A stretch of DNA of 64,000 bases. Source: Kitasatospora viridis (GTDB lineage Bacteria; Actinomycetota; Actinomycetes; Streptomycetales; Streptomycetaceae). The notes below the pieces were generated by a model. It was not told the DNA's origin and made no database searches. It was given only the letters and a program-made list of their open reading frames with translations. The stretch lies in contig NZ_VIWT01000001.1 of the NCBI RefSeq assembly GCF_007829815.1, positions 4,115,501 through 4,179,500 of the forward strand, given 5' to 3'. Positions 15,977 through 24,654 of the stretch are shown here, piece by piece (the stretch's first letter is position 1; each line of letters begins with the position of its first letter). Position numbers and translations under genes: made by a program.

Positions 15977-18202
15977 TTACCTCCGGTCGTCGGTGCCGCG
16001 CCCTTGCGGGGCGGTGGGTGGTGACATGTCGTCAGGTGCCGGGTGTGCTGCGCGCCCTGGTGGCCGCGGCGGCGCCGCGACCGGGTCGACGGCGGCGGCC
16101 GGCTCGATCCGCACCGCGCAGACCTTGAACTCGGGGATCTTGGAGCGCGGGTCGAGCGCGTCGATGGTCAGCTCGTTGGCGGCCACCGGGTAGGCCCAGT
16201 GGTAGGGCACGAAGACGTGGTCGGGCCGGATCGCCTCGGTCACCAGGGCCGGCAGCACCATCGAGCCGCGCCGCGAACTCACCTTGACCGGCTGGCCGTT
16301 GGCGTAGCCGAGGGAGGGGTGCAGCTCGACCCAGGGGCGCGGGGTCTGCGCCACCAGCGGGTCGAGGCGGCGGGTCTGGTTGCCGGAGAGGAAGTGCGCC
16401 ACGGTGCGGCCGGTGGTCAGGGTGAGCGGGTACTCGGCGTCCTGCGGTTCGGCCGGCGGGTGCCAGTCCACCGTCTGCAGGTGCACCCTGCCGTCCGGGT
16501 GGTAGGTCCGGCCGTCCTCGAACAGCCTTGGTGTGCCCGGGTGTTCGAGGTCCGGGCAGGGCCAGGCGAGGCCGCCGGTGGCCTCCAGCCGCTCGTAGGT
16601 GATGCCGTAGTAGTCGTTGACCGCGCCGGCCGAGGCGCGCCGCAGCTCCTCGAACACCTCGCGGGAGCCGGGGAAGTCGAACTTGTCGCCGTGGCCGAGC
16701 CGGCGGGCCAGCTCGCACAGCACCCAGGTGTCGGTGCGCACGCCCGGCGGGGGCTCCTGCGCCTTGTTGTGCTTGACCACCCGGGCCTCGGCGTTGGCCA
16801 TCACGCCCTCGTCCTCGGCCCAGGTGGTGACGGGCAGCACCACGTGGGCGTTGGCGGCGGTCTCCGAGAGGAAGAAGTCCAGCTGCACGTGGAAGTCGAG
16901 CTTGTCGTAGCCGTCCTTGACGGTCGCGTAGTGCGGCAGCGAGACGAACGGGTTGTTGCAGACGCCGAGCAGGCCGCGGATCTCGCCGGCCTGCATCTGC
17001 CAGACCATCTCCATCATCGAGGTGCCGGCCGGCGGCAGGTCGGCCTCGGCGATGCCCCAGATCGCGGCCACCTCGGCGCGGTGCACCGGGTCGGAGATCG
17101 ACCGGCCGCCGGGCAGCATGTCCGACTTCTGGCCGTGCTCGCGGCCGCCCTGCCCGTTGCCCTGGCCGGTCAGCGTGCCGTAACCGGCGCCCGGGCGGCC
17201 GAGGTTGCCGGTGGCGGTGCAGAGGTTGATCACGGTCAGGCAGTTGGCCACGCCCTGGGTGTGGTGCTCGATGCCCCGGGCGTGCCAGGCCATGGCCCGC
17301 GGCGCCGAGCCGAACATCCGCGCCACCCGCACCACCTGCTCGGCCGGCACGCCGCAGATCCGGGCCGCCCGGTCCGGCGGGTACTCGCTCACCTTGGCCT
17401 TCAGCTCCGCCCAGCCGGTGGCGTGCGCGGCCAGGAAGTCCTCGTCGGTCAGCTGCTCGCGGACCAGCACGTGCAGTACGGCGTTGAAGAAGGCGGCGTC
17501 GGTGCCGGAGCGCAGCGCCACGTGCTCGTCGGCGGTGCGGGCGATCACGGTCTCCCGCGGGTCCACCACGATCAGCTTCGCGCCGCGGTCCCGGGCGCCC
17601 CAGAGGTACTGGGTGAGTACCGGGAAGCACTCGCCCACGTTGGCCCCGGCGATCAGCAGGCAGTCGGTCTGCAGGATGTCGGCGAACGGGTTGGCGGCCC
17701 GGTCGATGCCGAAGGCGAGCTTGTTGGCCCCGGCGGCGCTCACCATGCACAGCCGGCCGTTGTAGTCGACGTGCCGGGTGCGTGCCGCGACCCGGGCGAA
17801 CTTGCCGACCAGGTAGGCCTTCTCGGTGAACAGGCTGGCCCCGCCGAGCACCCCGAAGGCGTCCCGCCCGGACTCCTGCTGGATCCGCCGGATCCGCTCG
17901 GCGGTGTGGTCCAGCGCCTCCTCCCAGCCCACCGCGCGGAACGGCTGGTCCCGGCGCTCGCGCAGCAGCGGGGCGGTCAGCCGGTCCGGGTGGTTGATCT
18001 GCTGGTAGGCGTTGATGCCCTTGGGGCACATCCGCATCCGGTTGATGTCGTGGTCGCGCGGCTCCACGCCGAAGACCTTGCCGCGCCGGTCGACCCGCAG
18101 GTACATCCCGCACTGCACGCCGCAGAAGCAGCAGTGGGTGGGCACCAGGGTCTCGCCGGTGCGCTCGGCGAGCACCGGGTGCGGTCCGTCGGGGACGGTC
18201 AC
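15977..18202 (-). CDS. Molybdopterin-dependent oxidoreductase, catalytic subunit (NasA/FdhF-like)
   Basis: 741 aa. A [4Fe-4S] site is formed by Cys24, Cys27, Cys31 and Cys59 (CCFCGVQC ... MCPKG). The molybdenum-ligand position is Cys152 in YNGRLCMVSA, as in assimilatory nitrate reductases and Cys-type formate dehydrogenases. Typical pterin-binding segments follow (GANVGECFPV, GGREHGQKSDMLPG, LTTGRTVAHFLSGNQT). The GTG start at 18202 overlaps the upstream membrane-subunit stop by 4 bp. There is no Tat motif, so the catalytic site is predicted cytoplasmic. The substrate (nitrate, formate or other) cannot be settled by reading alone. Confidence 0.85.
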   Translation of the reverse strand: MTVPDGPHPVLAERTGETLVPTHCCFCGVQCGMYLRVDRRGKVFGVEPRDHDINRMRMCPKGINAYQQINHPDRLTAPLLRERRDQPFRAVGWEEALDHTAERIRRIQQESGRDAFGVLGGASLFTEKAYLVGKFARVAARTRHVDYNGRLCMVSAAGANKLAFGIDRAANPFADILQTDCLLIAGANVGECFPVLTQYLWGARDRGAKLIVVDPRETVIARTADEHVALRSGTDAAFFNAVLHVLVREQLTDEDFLAAHATGWAELKAKVSEYPPDRAARICGVPAEQVVRVARMFGSAPRAMAWHARGIEHHTQGVANCLTVINLCTATGNLGRPGAGYGTLTGQGNGQGGREHGQKSDMLPGGRSISDPVHRAEVAAIWGIAEADLPPAGTSMMEMVWQMQAGEIRGLLGVCNNPFVSLPHYATVKDGYDKLDFHVQLDFFLSETAANAHVVLPVTTWAEDEGVMANAEARVVKHNKAQEPPPGVRTDTWVLCELARRLGHGDKFDFPGSREVFEELRRASAGAVNDYYGITYERLEATGGLAWPCPDLEHPGTPRLFEDGRTYHPDGRVHLQTVDWHPPAEPQDAEYPLTLTTGRTVAHFLSGNQTRRLDPLVAQTPRPWVELHPSLGYANGQPVKVSSRRGSMVLPALVTEAIRPDHVFVPYHWAYPVAANELTIDALDPRSKIPEFKVCAVRIEPAAAVDPVAAPPRPPGRAAHPAPDDMSPPTAPQGRGTDDRR

Positions 18203-19281
18203 CGGAACCCCCGCTTGACCTGGTCGAGGTAGGCGCCGCCGCGCAGCACCCGGCGGCAGCGCGGGCAGTACTCGGCGCCGTGGTCCCAGCCGAGCTCCAA
18301 CTCCCGCATGGTCTCCCGCAGGTTGGCCACGGCCGGCGCGGTGTCCACCGGCTCCCCGCAGCGCCGGCAGGCCAGCGCCTCGCCCTTGCGGCGGGCGGTG
18401 TCCTTGAAGAGCTGCATCCCGACGGCGGCCGGCCGCTGCACGATGTGGAAGAACTTGCCGAACGGCAGGTAGATCAGCGTCAGCACCACCGAGACCATGT
18501 GCAGGATCGCCAGGAACTCGTACCCGCCGCCGTGCAGGGCGAGTTCGGAGAAGGTCAGCAGCAGGCCGGTGACCGAGACGGTGAGCAGCGCGATCAGCGG
18601 CACGAAGTCGTAGCCGAACCGCTGGCCGGTCACCGCCCGCCGGTCCCGGGTGCGCAGCCACAGGAAGTAGCCGACCCCGCCGATCACCAGCACGGCGGCC
18701 AGGTCGAGGCCGTGGAACATCGACCAGCCGAGGAGGCTGTCCTGGCGGAAGCTGAACAGCCGGTACCCCCACAGCCGCATCTGGTAGCCGGGCCCCTGCG
18801 GGCTCGCGGCGGTGAAGGTGAACCACCCCCAGGTCAGCGGGAAGGTGATCAGCACCGCCAGTAGGCAGCCCCAGAAGACCAGTTGGTGGGCGATCCAGCG
18901 GGCGTGCGAGCGGGCGCCGAGGAACTTCTGGAAGCCCAGGTAGGTGAGCGCCAGCCGGGGCAGCGCGGTCGGCGCCGCCCGCAGGTTGGTCCGGGAGAGC
19001 GCGGTGCGCCAGCCCTGCACGAACAGCCGGCGGGCGGCCGGACCGCTCACCCAGGAGGTATAGCGGTAGGTCACCCCGAAGGCGAGCAGCACGGTCGCGG
19101 CGGCGTACGGCACCAGCGCCGAGTCGAAGTCCCGCAGGCCCCGGCTGCCCAGCACGATCGCCAGCATCAGCAGCAGTGCGACCAGCACCGACGGCAGGAA
19201 CGGCCGGGGCAGTGCGGGCGGGCGCGGCAGTGGCGGCTCGGATGGTGTGTCCTCGGGCACGGTCTCCTCGGCCAGGGCCAC
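18199..19281 (-). CDS. Cytochrome b-like membrane subunit with C-terminal zinc ribbon
   Basis: 360 aa, first gene of the redox operon. Several hydrophobic helices contain spaced histidines (SHARWIAHQL, MFHGLDL, ILHMVSV, FFHIVQ) as in di-haem NarI/HdrE-like cytochromes b. The soluble C-terminus carries two CxxC pairs (CRRCGE, CPRC), probably binding zinc or iron. It is likely the quinone-reacting anchor for the molybdopterin and iron-sulfur subunits encoded downstream. The start is GTG 19281 with GGAGG 7 nt upstream. Confidence 0.8.
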   Translation of the reverse strand: MALAEETVPEDTPSEPPLPRPPALPRPFLPSVLVALLLMLAIVLGSRGLRDFDSALVPYAAATVLLAFGVTYRYTSWVSGPAARRLFVQGWRTALSRTNLRAAPTALPRLALTYLGFQKFLGARSHARWIAHQLVFWGCLLAVLITFPLTWGWFTFTAASPQGPGYQMRLWGYRLFSFRQDSLLGWSMFHGLDLAAVLVIGGVGYFLWLRTRDRRAVTGQRFGYDFVPLIALLTVSVTGLLLTFSELALHGGGYEFLAILHMVSVVLTLIYLPFGKFFHIVQRPAAVGMQLFKDTARRKGEALACRRCGEPVDTAPAVANLRETMRELELGWDHGAEYCPRCRRVLRGGAYLDQVKRGFR

Positions 19282-19389
19282 TCGGAACCTCCACCCTCGC
19301 GTCGGTGACTGACGGTCACATCCTCGCTGTCACGCTAGGCCGCGCCCGGCCGACCCGCCCGACGGTTCGGGCGTACGGGTGACGGCGGG

Positions 19390-20148
19390 TCAGCGCTCGG
19401 GGGGAAGCCTGGCCAGGAAGACCTGGTAGGCGATCGGCTGGACCGCGTTCACCCCCTTGAACGGGTAGTCCATCTCCTTGATCGCGACCAGCGGGACCAC
19501 CACCAGGCTGGTGAGGATCAGCACCATCGCCAGGTGCGCCCAGGTGTTGGACAGCCCGAACAGGAAGGTGAAGCCGATGGTCAGCGCGCCGCCGCCGACC
19601 AGTGACACCCACAGCAGGGTGGGCACCAGGTCCTCGATCTCGCTCAGCCGGGCCCGCCGCTGGCCGGCCAACTCCTCCACGTCGTCCACGGTGCGCTGGT
19701 AGAGCACCTGCTCCCGGGCGTTCGAGGGCTGGAAGGAGAGCGCCGAGGCCCGGATGTCGTACATCAGCTGGGTCGCCCCCGGGTCGCTCCGGTGGTCCTC
19801 CATGTCGCGCCACTCGGGCCCGATCACCGCGTGCGCGTACTGCAGCGTCTGGTCCTCCAGCTGCGCCCCGAGCGGCATCGGCATCTGCCGGGACATCCAG
19901 TACACGCCCGCCAGCGCGTCGGCCTCCTTGAAGGTGGTCCCCTTCGCCGCGGCCGAGTTGTCCCACACCGTGATCACCACGAACCCCAGCAGCACCGCGT
20001 ACAGCACCCCCACCACCGCGAAGATGAACCCCGCCACGTCGTTGTGCGGCTCCCGGCTGGTGTGCGGGAACGACTTCGTGACCACGGCCAGCACCACCGC
20101 CACGAACAGCAGCGACCCCACCAGCACCCACACGTCGATGGCGTTCAT
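19390..20148 (-). CDS. DUF4239-like (bestrophin-like) membrane protein
   Basis: 252 aa with two N-terminal helices (about 7-25 and 40-62), a soluble helical middle (about 70-180) and two C-terminal helices (about 182-203 and 207-225). The arrangement and DNSAAAKGTTFKEADALAGVYW match DUF4239 proteins, common in actinomycetes and of unknown function. It stands alone between the redox operon and the ABC importer. ATG 20148. Confidence 0.78.
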   Translation of the reverse strand: MNAIDVWVLVGSLLFVAVVLAVVTKSFPHTSREPHNDVAGFIFAVVGVLYAVLLGFVVITVWDNSAAAKGTTFKEADALAGVYWMSRQMPMPLGAQLEDQTLQYAHAVIGPEWRDMEDHRSDPGATQLMYDIRASALSFQPSNAREQVLYQRTVDDVEELAGQRRARLSEIEDLVPTLLWVSLVGGGALTIGFTFLFGLSNTWAHLAMVLILTSLVVVPLVAIKEMDYPFKGVNAVQPIAYQVFLARLPPER

Positions 20149-20273
20149 CCGGCACCGCCCGGCCGCACTGCGTCATGGATTCGATACATGGAGTCATTTC
20201 TCGCATGCGATCGATCGTGCACCCATCGGGACACGCCCCGATGCGCTCGTCCGGCCATGGTGGTGAGGCCGGG

Positions 20274-22328
20274 TCAGCCCCAGTGGCAGGCCGCCCCGTG
20301 ATCCTCCGTCAGGTCCACCGCCGGCGCCTCGCCCTCGCAGCGCGCCCGCTGGTCCTCGCCCAGCTCCGGGTAGAGCGGGCAGCGGGTGCGGAAGGCGCAG
20401 CCGGTCGGGCGGGAGGTGGGGGAGGGCGGGTCGCCGGGGAGCAGCACGCGGGTGCGGGCGCGTTCGGCGACGGGGTCGGGGAGCGGGACGGCGGAGAGCA
20501 GGGCGCGGGTGTAGGGGTGCCGCGGGGTGGTGAAGACGGCGTCCACCGGGCCCTGTTCGACGGTGCGGCCCAGGTACATCACGCTGACCCGGTCGGCCAG
20601 GTGGCGGATCACCGAGAGGTCGTGCGAGACGAACAGGTAGGAGAGGTCCAGGGTGGCCTTGAGCTCCTGGAGCAGGTTCAGCACCCCGGCCTGGATCGAG
20701 ACGTCGAGCGCGGAGACCGGCTCGTCGAGCACCAGCAGCTGCGGGGAGACGGCCAACGCCCGGGCTATGGAGATGCGTTGGCGCTGGCCGCCGGAGAACT
20801 CGTGCGGGTAGCGGGCGGCGTGCTCGGGGTCCAGGCCGACCTGGGTGAGCAGTTCGGGGATCCGGGCGGCGATCCGCTCGCGCGCAGCGCGCTGGGCCTG
20901 CAGCGGCTCGGCGATGATGTCGCCGACCGGCATCCGGGGGTCCAGGCTGGCCATCGGGTCCTGGAAGACGATCTGCAGCTGGGCGCGGAGCCGGTGCGCG
21001 GCGGCGCGGGAGAGCGTGGCGGTGTCCTGGCCGAGGATCTCGATCCGGCCGCGCTGCGGCTTGGCGAGGCCGAGCACCTCGAACAGCGTGGTGGACTTGC
21101 CGGAGCCGGACTCGCCGACCAGGCCGAGGGTCTCGCCGCGGCGGATGTCCAGGTGCACGCCGTCGACCGCGTACACCTCGCCGACCCGGCGCTTGACCAC
21201 GGTGCCCTTGAGTACCGGGAAGGTCTTGGCCAGTCCGCTCACCTTGAGCACCGGCGGCAGCTCGGCGCGGTCCACCGCCCCGCCGACCGGCGGCAGTTGG
21301 GGCACCGGGTAGACCTCGGCGGGCGCCGGCCGGTCGGCGGCCAGCCGGTCGGCCCGCAGGCAGGCGGCCAGGTGCGCGCCGTCGCCGGCCCCGCCCGCGA
21401 GCGGCGGTTCGGCGGTCAGGCAGTCCGGCCCGGCGAGCGGGCAGCGCGGGGCGAACGGGCAGCCGGGTGGCAGGTCGCTGAGCGCCGGCGGCTGGCCGGG
21501 GATCGGCACCAGCGGCCCGCCGGTGCGGTCCAGCCGGGGCACCGCGCCGATCAGGCCGAGCGTGTACGGGTGGCGCGGCGCGCTGAACAGCTCGTCCACC
21601 GGCGCGGTCTCGACCACCCGGCCCGCGTACATCACGGCGACCCGGTCGGCCATCTGCGCGACCACCCCGAGGTCGTGGCTGACCAGCACCAGTGCGGCGC
21701 CGGTCTCCCGCTGGGCGGTGCGCAGCACGTCCAGTACCTGGGCCTGGATGGTGACGTCCAGGGCGGTGGTGGGTTCGTCGGCGAGCAGCACGTCGGGCTC
21801 GTTGGCCACCGCCATGGCGATCATGGCGCGTTGCCGCATGCCGCCGCTGAACTCGTGCGGGAAGGCGTCCAGGGCGCGCTGCGGGTCGGGGATGCCGACC
21901 AGGTCGAGCAGTTCGGCGGCCCGGCGGCGGGCGGCGGCCTTGTCGACCCGGTGGTGCGCCCGGACGGCCTCGGCGATCTGGTCGCCGATCCGGTAGACGG
22001 GGGTGAAGGCGGAGAGCGGGTCCTGGAAGACCATGGCGATCCGGTCGCCGCGGATCTTCGCCAGCTCGCCGGCCGGCAGCCCGACCAGCTCGCGCCCGTC
22101 CAGGGCGACCGAGCCGCGCACCGTGGCGGTGCCGGGCAGCAGCCCGAGCACGGCGAGCGCGGTGACCGACTTCCCGGAGCCGGATTCGCCGACGATGCCC
22201 AGGGTCTCGCCCTGGCGCAGCGTCAGGTCGACCCCGCGCACGGCGGTGGCGGCGGCCTTGGCCCGCCCGCCGGCGAACTCCACCCTCAGGTCGCGGACGG
22301 TGAGCAGCGGGGTGGCGGTGGTGGTCAC
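20274..22328 (-). CDS. Oligopeptide ABC transporter, fused DppD-DppF ATPase
   Basis: 684 aa with two complete ATPase domains in one chain. Each has a Walker A (GESGSGKS), a signature (FSGGMRQR, FSGGQRQR), a Walker B (LLADEP, LVLDEP) and a switch His (VSHDL). Each half ends with the oligopeptide-family cysteine-rich C-terminal region (CPFAPRCPLAGPDC; CAFRTRCPLYPE). It powers import of peptides or related solutes through the permeases encoded upstream. The GTG start at 22328 overlaps the permease stop by 4 bp. Confidence 0.93.
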   Translation of the reverse strand: MTTTATPLLTVRDLRVEFAGGRAKAAATAVRGVDLTLRQGETLGIVGESGSGKSVTALAVLGLLPGTATVRGSVALDGRELVGLPAGELAKIRGDRIAMVFQDPLSAFTPVYRIGDQIAEAVRAHHRVDKAAARRRAAELLDLVGIPDPQRALDAFPHEFSGGMRQRAMIAMAVANEPDVLLADEPTTALDVTIQAQVLDVLRTAQRETGAALVLVSHDLGVVAQMADRVAVMYAGRVVETAPVDELFSAPRHPYTLGLIGAVPRLDRTGGPLVPIPGQPPALSDLPPGCPFAPRCPLAGPDCLTAEPPLAGGAGDGAHLAACLRADRLAADRPAPAEVYPVPQLPPVGGAVDRAELPPVLKVSGLAKTFPVLKGTVVKRRVGEVYAVDGVHLDIRRGETLGLVGESGSGKSTTLFEVLGLAKPQRGRIEILGQDTATLSRAAAHRLRAQLQIVFQDPMASLDPRMPVGDIIAEPLQAQRAARERIAARIPELLTQVGLDPEHAARYPHEFSGGQRQRISIARALAVSPQLLVLDEPVSALDVSIQAGVLNLLQELKATLDLSYLFVSHDLSVIRHLADRVSVMYLGRTVEQGPVDAVFTTPRHPYTRALLSAVPLPDPVAERARTRVLLPGDPPSPTSRPTGCAFRTRCPLYPELGEDQRARCEGEAPAVDLTEDHGAACHWG

Positions 22329-23293
22329 GCACGTTCCTTGAGGTCGTGGTCCTTGGCGTCGTTCACGGGGTCGACGGCGGCGGTGGCCTGCGCGGGGACG
22401 GCGGCGGCCCGCCGCCGGGCCCGCGGGGAGGGCCGCCGGCCGGCGTCGGCGGTCGGGTCGAGCGCGTCCCGCAGCCCGTCGCCGACCAGGTTGACCGCGA
22501 GCACGAAGAGCACCAGCAGTCCGGCGGCGAAGTAGAAGAGCCACGGGTAGGTGGACGCGGAGTCGGTGCCGTCGGCGATCAGGGTGCCGAGCGAGACGTC
22601 CGGCGGCTGCACGCCGAAGCCGAAGTAGGAGAGCGCCGTCTCGTTCATCACCGCGGCGCCGACCGCGATGGTGGCGTCCACGATCAGGTAGGAGGCGCAG
22701 TTCGGCAGGATGTGCCGCCAGATCACCCGCATCGGCCGCACGCCCATGAACCGCGCGGCCCGGACGAACTCCCGCTCCTTGAGCGAGATGGTCATCGAGC
22801 GCACCACCCGGGCGGTGATCATCCAGTTGAACGCGGCGAGCAGCACCACGAAGGCGATCCAGCCGCTGCTCTTCAGCCGGGGCGAGATGATCGTGATGAT
22901 CAGGAAGCTCGGGAAGACCAGCATCAGGTCGACGAAGAAGATCAGCAGCCGGTCGGTCCAGCCGCCGAAGTACCCGGCGCAGGCGCCGACCAGGCCGGCC
23001 AGCCCGGTGGAGAGCAGCGCCACCAGCAGACCGATGATCAGCGACTTCTGCAGTCCGCGCAGGGTCTGCGCGTAGACGTCCTGGCCGAGCCCGGCGGTGC
23101 CGAACCAGTGCTGGGCGGAGGGTGGTTGGCGCATCGCCGCGTAGTCGATGTCGGTGTAGCGCCAGTGCGTCAGGTAGGGGCCGACGAAGGCGAGCAGGAA
23201 GAGCAGCAGCACGATCGATCCGCCGACCACCACGCCCTTGGAGGCCAGCAGCCGGGCCAGCACCAGCCGCCCGCGGCTGCGCGGGGCGCTCAC
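22325..23293 (-). CDS. Oligopeptide ABC transporter permease, DppC type
   Basis: 322 aa. N-terminal hydrophobic segment, then an OppC-like core with HWFGTAGLGQDVYAQ and the EAA-type loop EFVRAARFMGVRPMRVIWRH that contacts the ATPase. Five to six helices follow the usual pattern; the C-terminus is an extended Ala/Arg/Pro tail. GTG 23293 overlaps the DppB-type stop by 4 bp. It forms the inner-membrane channel with that partner. Confidence 0.92.
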   Translation of the reverse strand: MSAPRSRGRLVLARLLASKGVVVGGSIVLLLFLLAFVGPYLTHWRYTDIDYAAMRQPPSAQHWFGTAGLGQDVYAQTLRGLQKSLIIGLLVALLSTGLAGLVGACAGYFGGWTDRLLIFFVDLMLVFPSFLIITIISPRLKSSGWIAFVVLLAAFNWMITARVVRSMTISLKEREFVRAARFMGVRPMRVIWRHILPNCASYLIVDATIAVGAAVMNETALSYFGFGVQPPDVSLGTLIADGTDSASTYPWLFYFAAGLLVLFVLAVNLVGDGLRDALDPTADAGRRPSPRARRRAAAVPAQATAAVDPVNDAKDHDLKERA

Positions 23294-24276
23294 GAGGCAC
23301 GCACCCGCGGGTCGAGCGCCGCGTGCAGCGCGTCCGCGAAGAGCCCGGAGAGCAGCACCGTGACGGCGGTGAACAGGGTCACCGCGACCACCGAGTTGGT
23401 GTCGTTCTCCTGGATCGAGTCGATGAACCACTCGCCCATGCCGTGCCAGCCGAAGATCTTCTCGGTGAAGGTGGCGCCGGTGAAGATGCCCAGGAAGTTG
23501 TAGGCGAACAGGGTGGACATCGGGATCACGGCGGTGCGCAGCCCGTGCCGCAGCAGTGCCTGGCGGTGGGTCAGGCCCTTGGCCTCGGCGGTGCGCAGGT
23601 AGTCGGAGCCGAGCACGTCCAGCATGGTGCCGCGCTGGTAGCGGCTGTAGCCGGCCAGTCCCATGAGCGTCAGCGAGAGGGTGGGCAGCAGCAGGTGCAC
23701 GCCCCAGTCGGCGAGGTGCGCGCCCAGGCCGCCGGTCAGCCCCGGGGTCTCGTAGCCGGTGAAGTTGATCAACTGGTGACCGGTGGCCTGGTTCAGGGCG
23801 ATCGCGCCGTTCTTCAGGAAGAGCGCCAACAGGAAGACCGGGGTGGAGAGCAGCACGAAGGAGGTGAAGGTGAGCACCCGGTCGGAGATCCGGTACTGCC
23901 GCACCGCGCTCCAGGCGCCGATCGCCACCCCGAGGAGCATGCCGAGCACGCTGCCGATCACCAGCAGCCGCATCGAGACCAGCAGTCGGCGGCCGAAGTC
24001 GGCGTTGACCGAGGTGCCGTGGATGGTCTCGCCGAGGTCGCCGTGCAGCAGCACGCCGTCGGCCCAGTGGCCGAACCGGACGACCACGGGGGTGTGGTCG
24101 TTGATGTTCAGCGCGGTGAGCTGGCGGTCCACGGCGGCGGCGGCCGGGCGGGGTTGCTTGTTCTCGAAGTAGGCCCGCGGGTTGAGCGCGCTGCTCGCCA
24201 GGGCGTAGGCCAGGAAGACCGAGACGACGAGCAGGACCAGGTAGTAGGCGAGGCGTTTCGCCAGATAACGCAGCAT
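23290..24276 (-). CDS. Oligopeptide ABC transporter permease, DppB type
   Basis: 328 aa, first gene of the leftward importer operon. MLRYLAKRLAYYLVLLVVSVF is the standard DppB N-terminus. The loop DYLRTAEAKGLTHRQALLRHG is the ATPase-contact EAA motif, and FTEKIFGWHGMGEW near the C-terminus is family-typical. It pairs with the DppC-type permease. The binding-protein gene is divergent on the other strand, 378 bp away. Confidence 0.92.
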   Translation of the reverse strand: MLRYLAKRLAYYLVLLVVSVFLAYALASSALNPRAYFENKQPRPAAAAVDRQLTALNINDHTPVVVRFGHWADGVLLHGDLGETIHGTSVNADFGRRLLVSMRLLVIGSVLGMLLGVAIGAWSAVRQYRISDRVLTFTSFVLLSTPVFLLALFLKNGAIALNQATGHQLINFTGYETPGLTGGLGAHLADWGVHLLLPTLSLTLMGLAGYSRYQRGTMLDVLGSDYLRTAEAKGLTHRQALLRHGLRTAVIPMSTLFAYNFLGIFTGATFTEKIFGWHGMGEWFIDSIQENDTNSVVAVTLFTAVTVLLSGLFADALHAALDPRVRAS

Positions 24277-24654
24277 CAGCAGCCGTTCGGGCGCGTGGTG
24301 CGACGGTTCGTCATGACCAAATGCCTTCGCTTTGACGGGGTTTCACGCAAGACCGAGCAGCGGAATTCTGCGACCGGCCGATCCGGCGGTCAAGGGTTCG
24401 CGCAGCGCCGGTTCGTCCGGTTGGTCGAACCCGCAGGTCAGAGTGAATCAGTCGGTCACGACGAGGATGTTGCCGCAGTGTTGCCGTCGATGGCGATTCG
24501 ATCAGCAATGAACACGGTCCTCTGGTGGCTGAACTGATCCGCTGTTAGGTTCCTTCCGCGGCACACCCCATTGACTGCCCGCGATCAACTCCCGCCACAC
24601 CCGGCGGGCACCGAATCCACCGACGCACCCCGAAAACCCGAGGAGGGACCCGTC
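24277..24654. other. Divergent promoter region between permease and binding-protein genes
   Basis: 378 bp without a gene. It must hold the promoters for the leftward importer operon and the rightward binding-protein gene. A weak TAGGTT at 24547-24552 could be a -10 for the rightward gene, but no convincing -35 or operator is seen. Confidence 0.5.

Noticed and set aside
15977..19294. 1105-aa fusion frame joining the membrane and molybdopterin genes
   Set aside because: The first 364 residues are an Arg/Pro-rich out-of-frame reading of the cytochrome b-like gene; the real start is GTG 18202 with a 4-bp overlap.
20274..23300. 1008-aa extension of the fused ATPase
   Set aside because: The N-terminal 324 residues are a shadow of the DppC-type permease; GTG 22328 is the coupled start.
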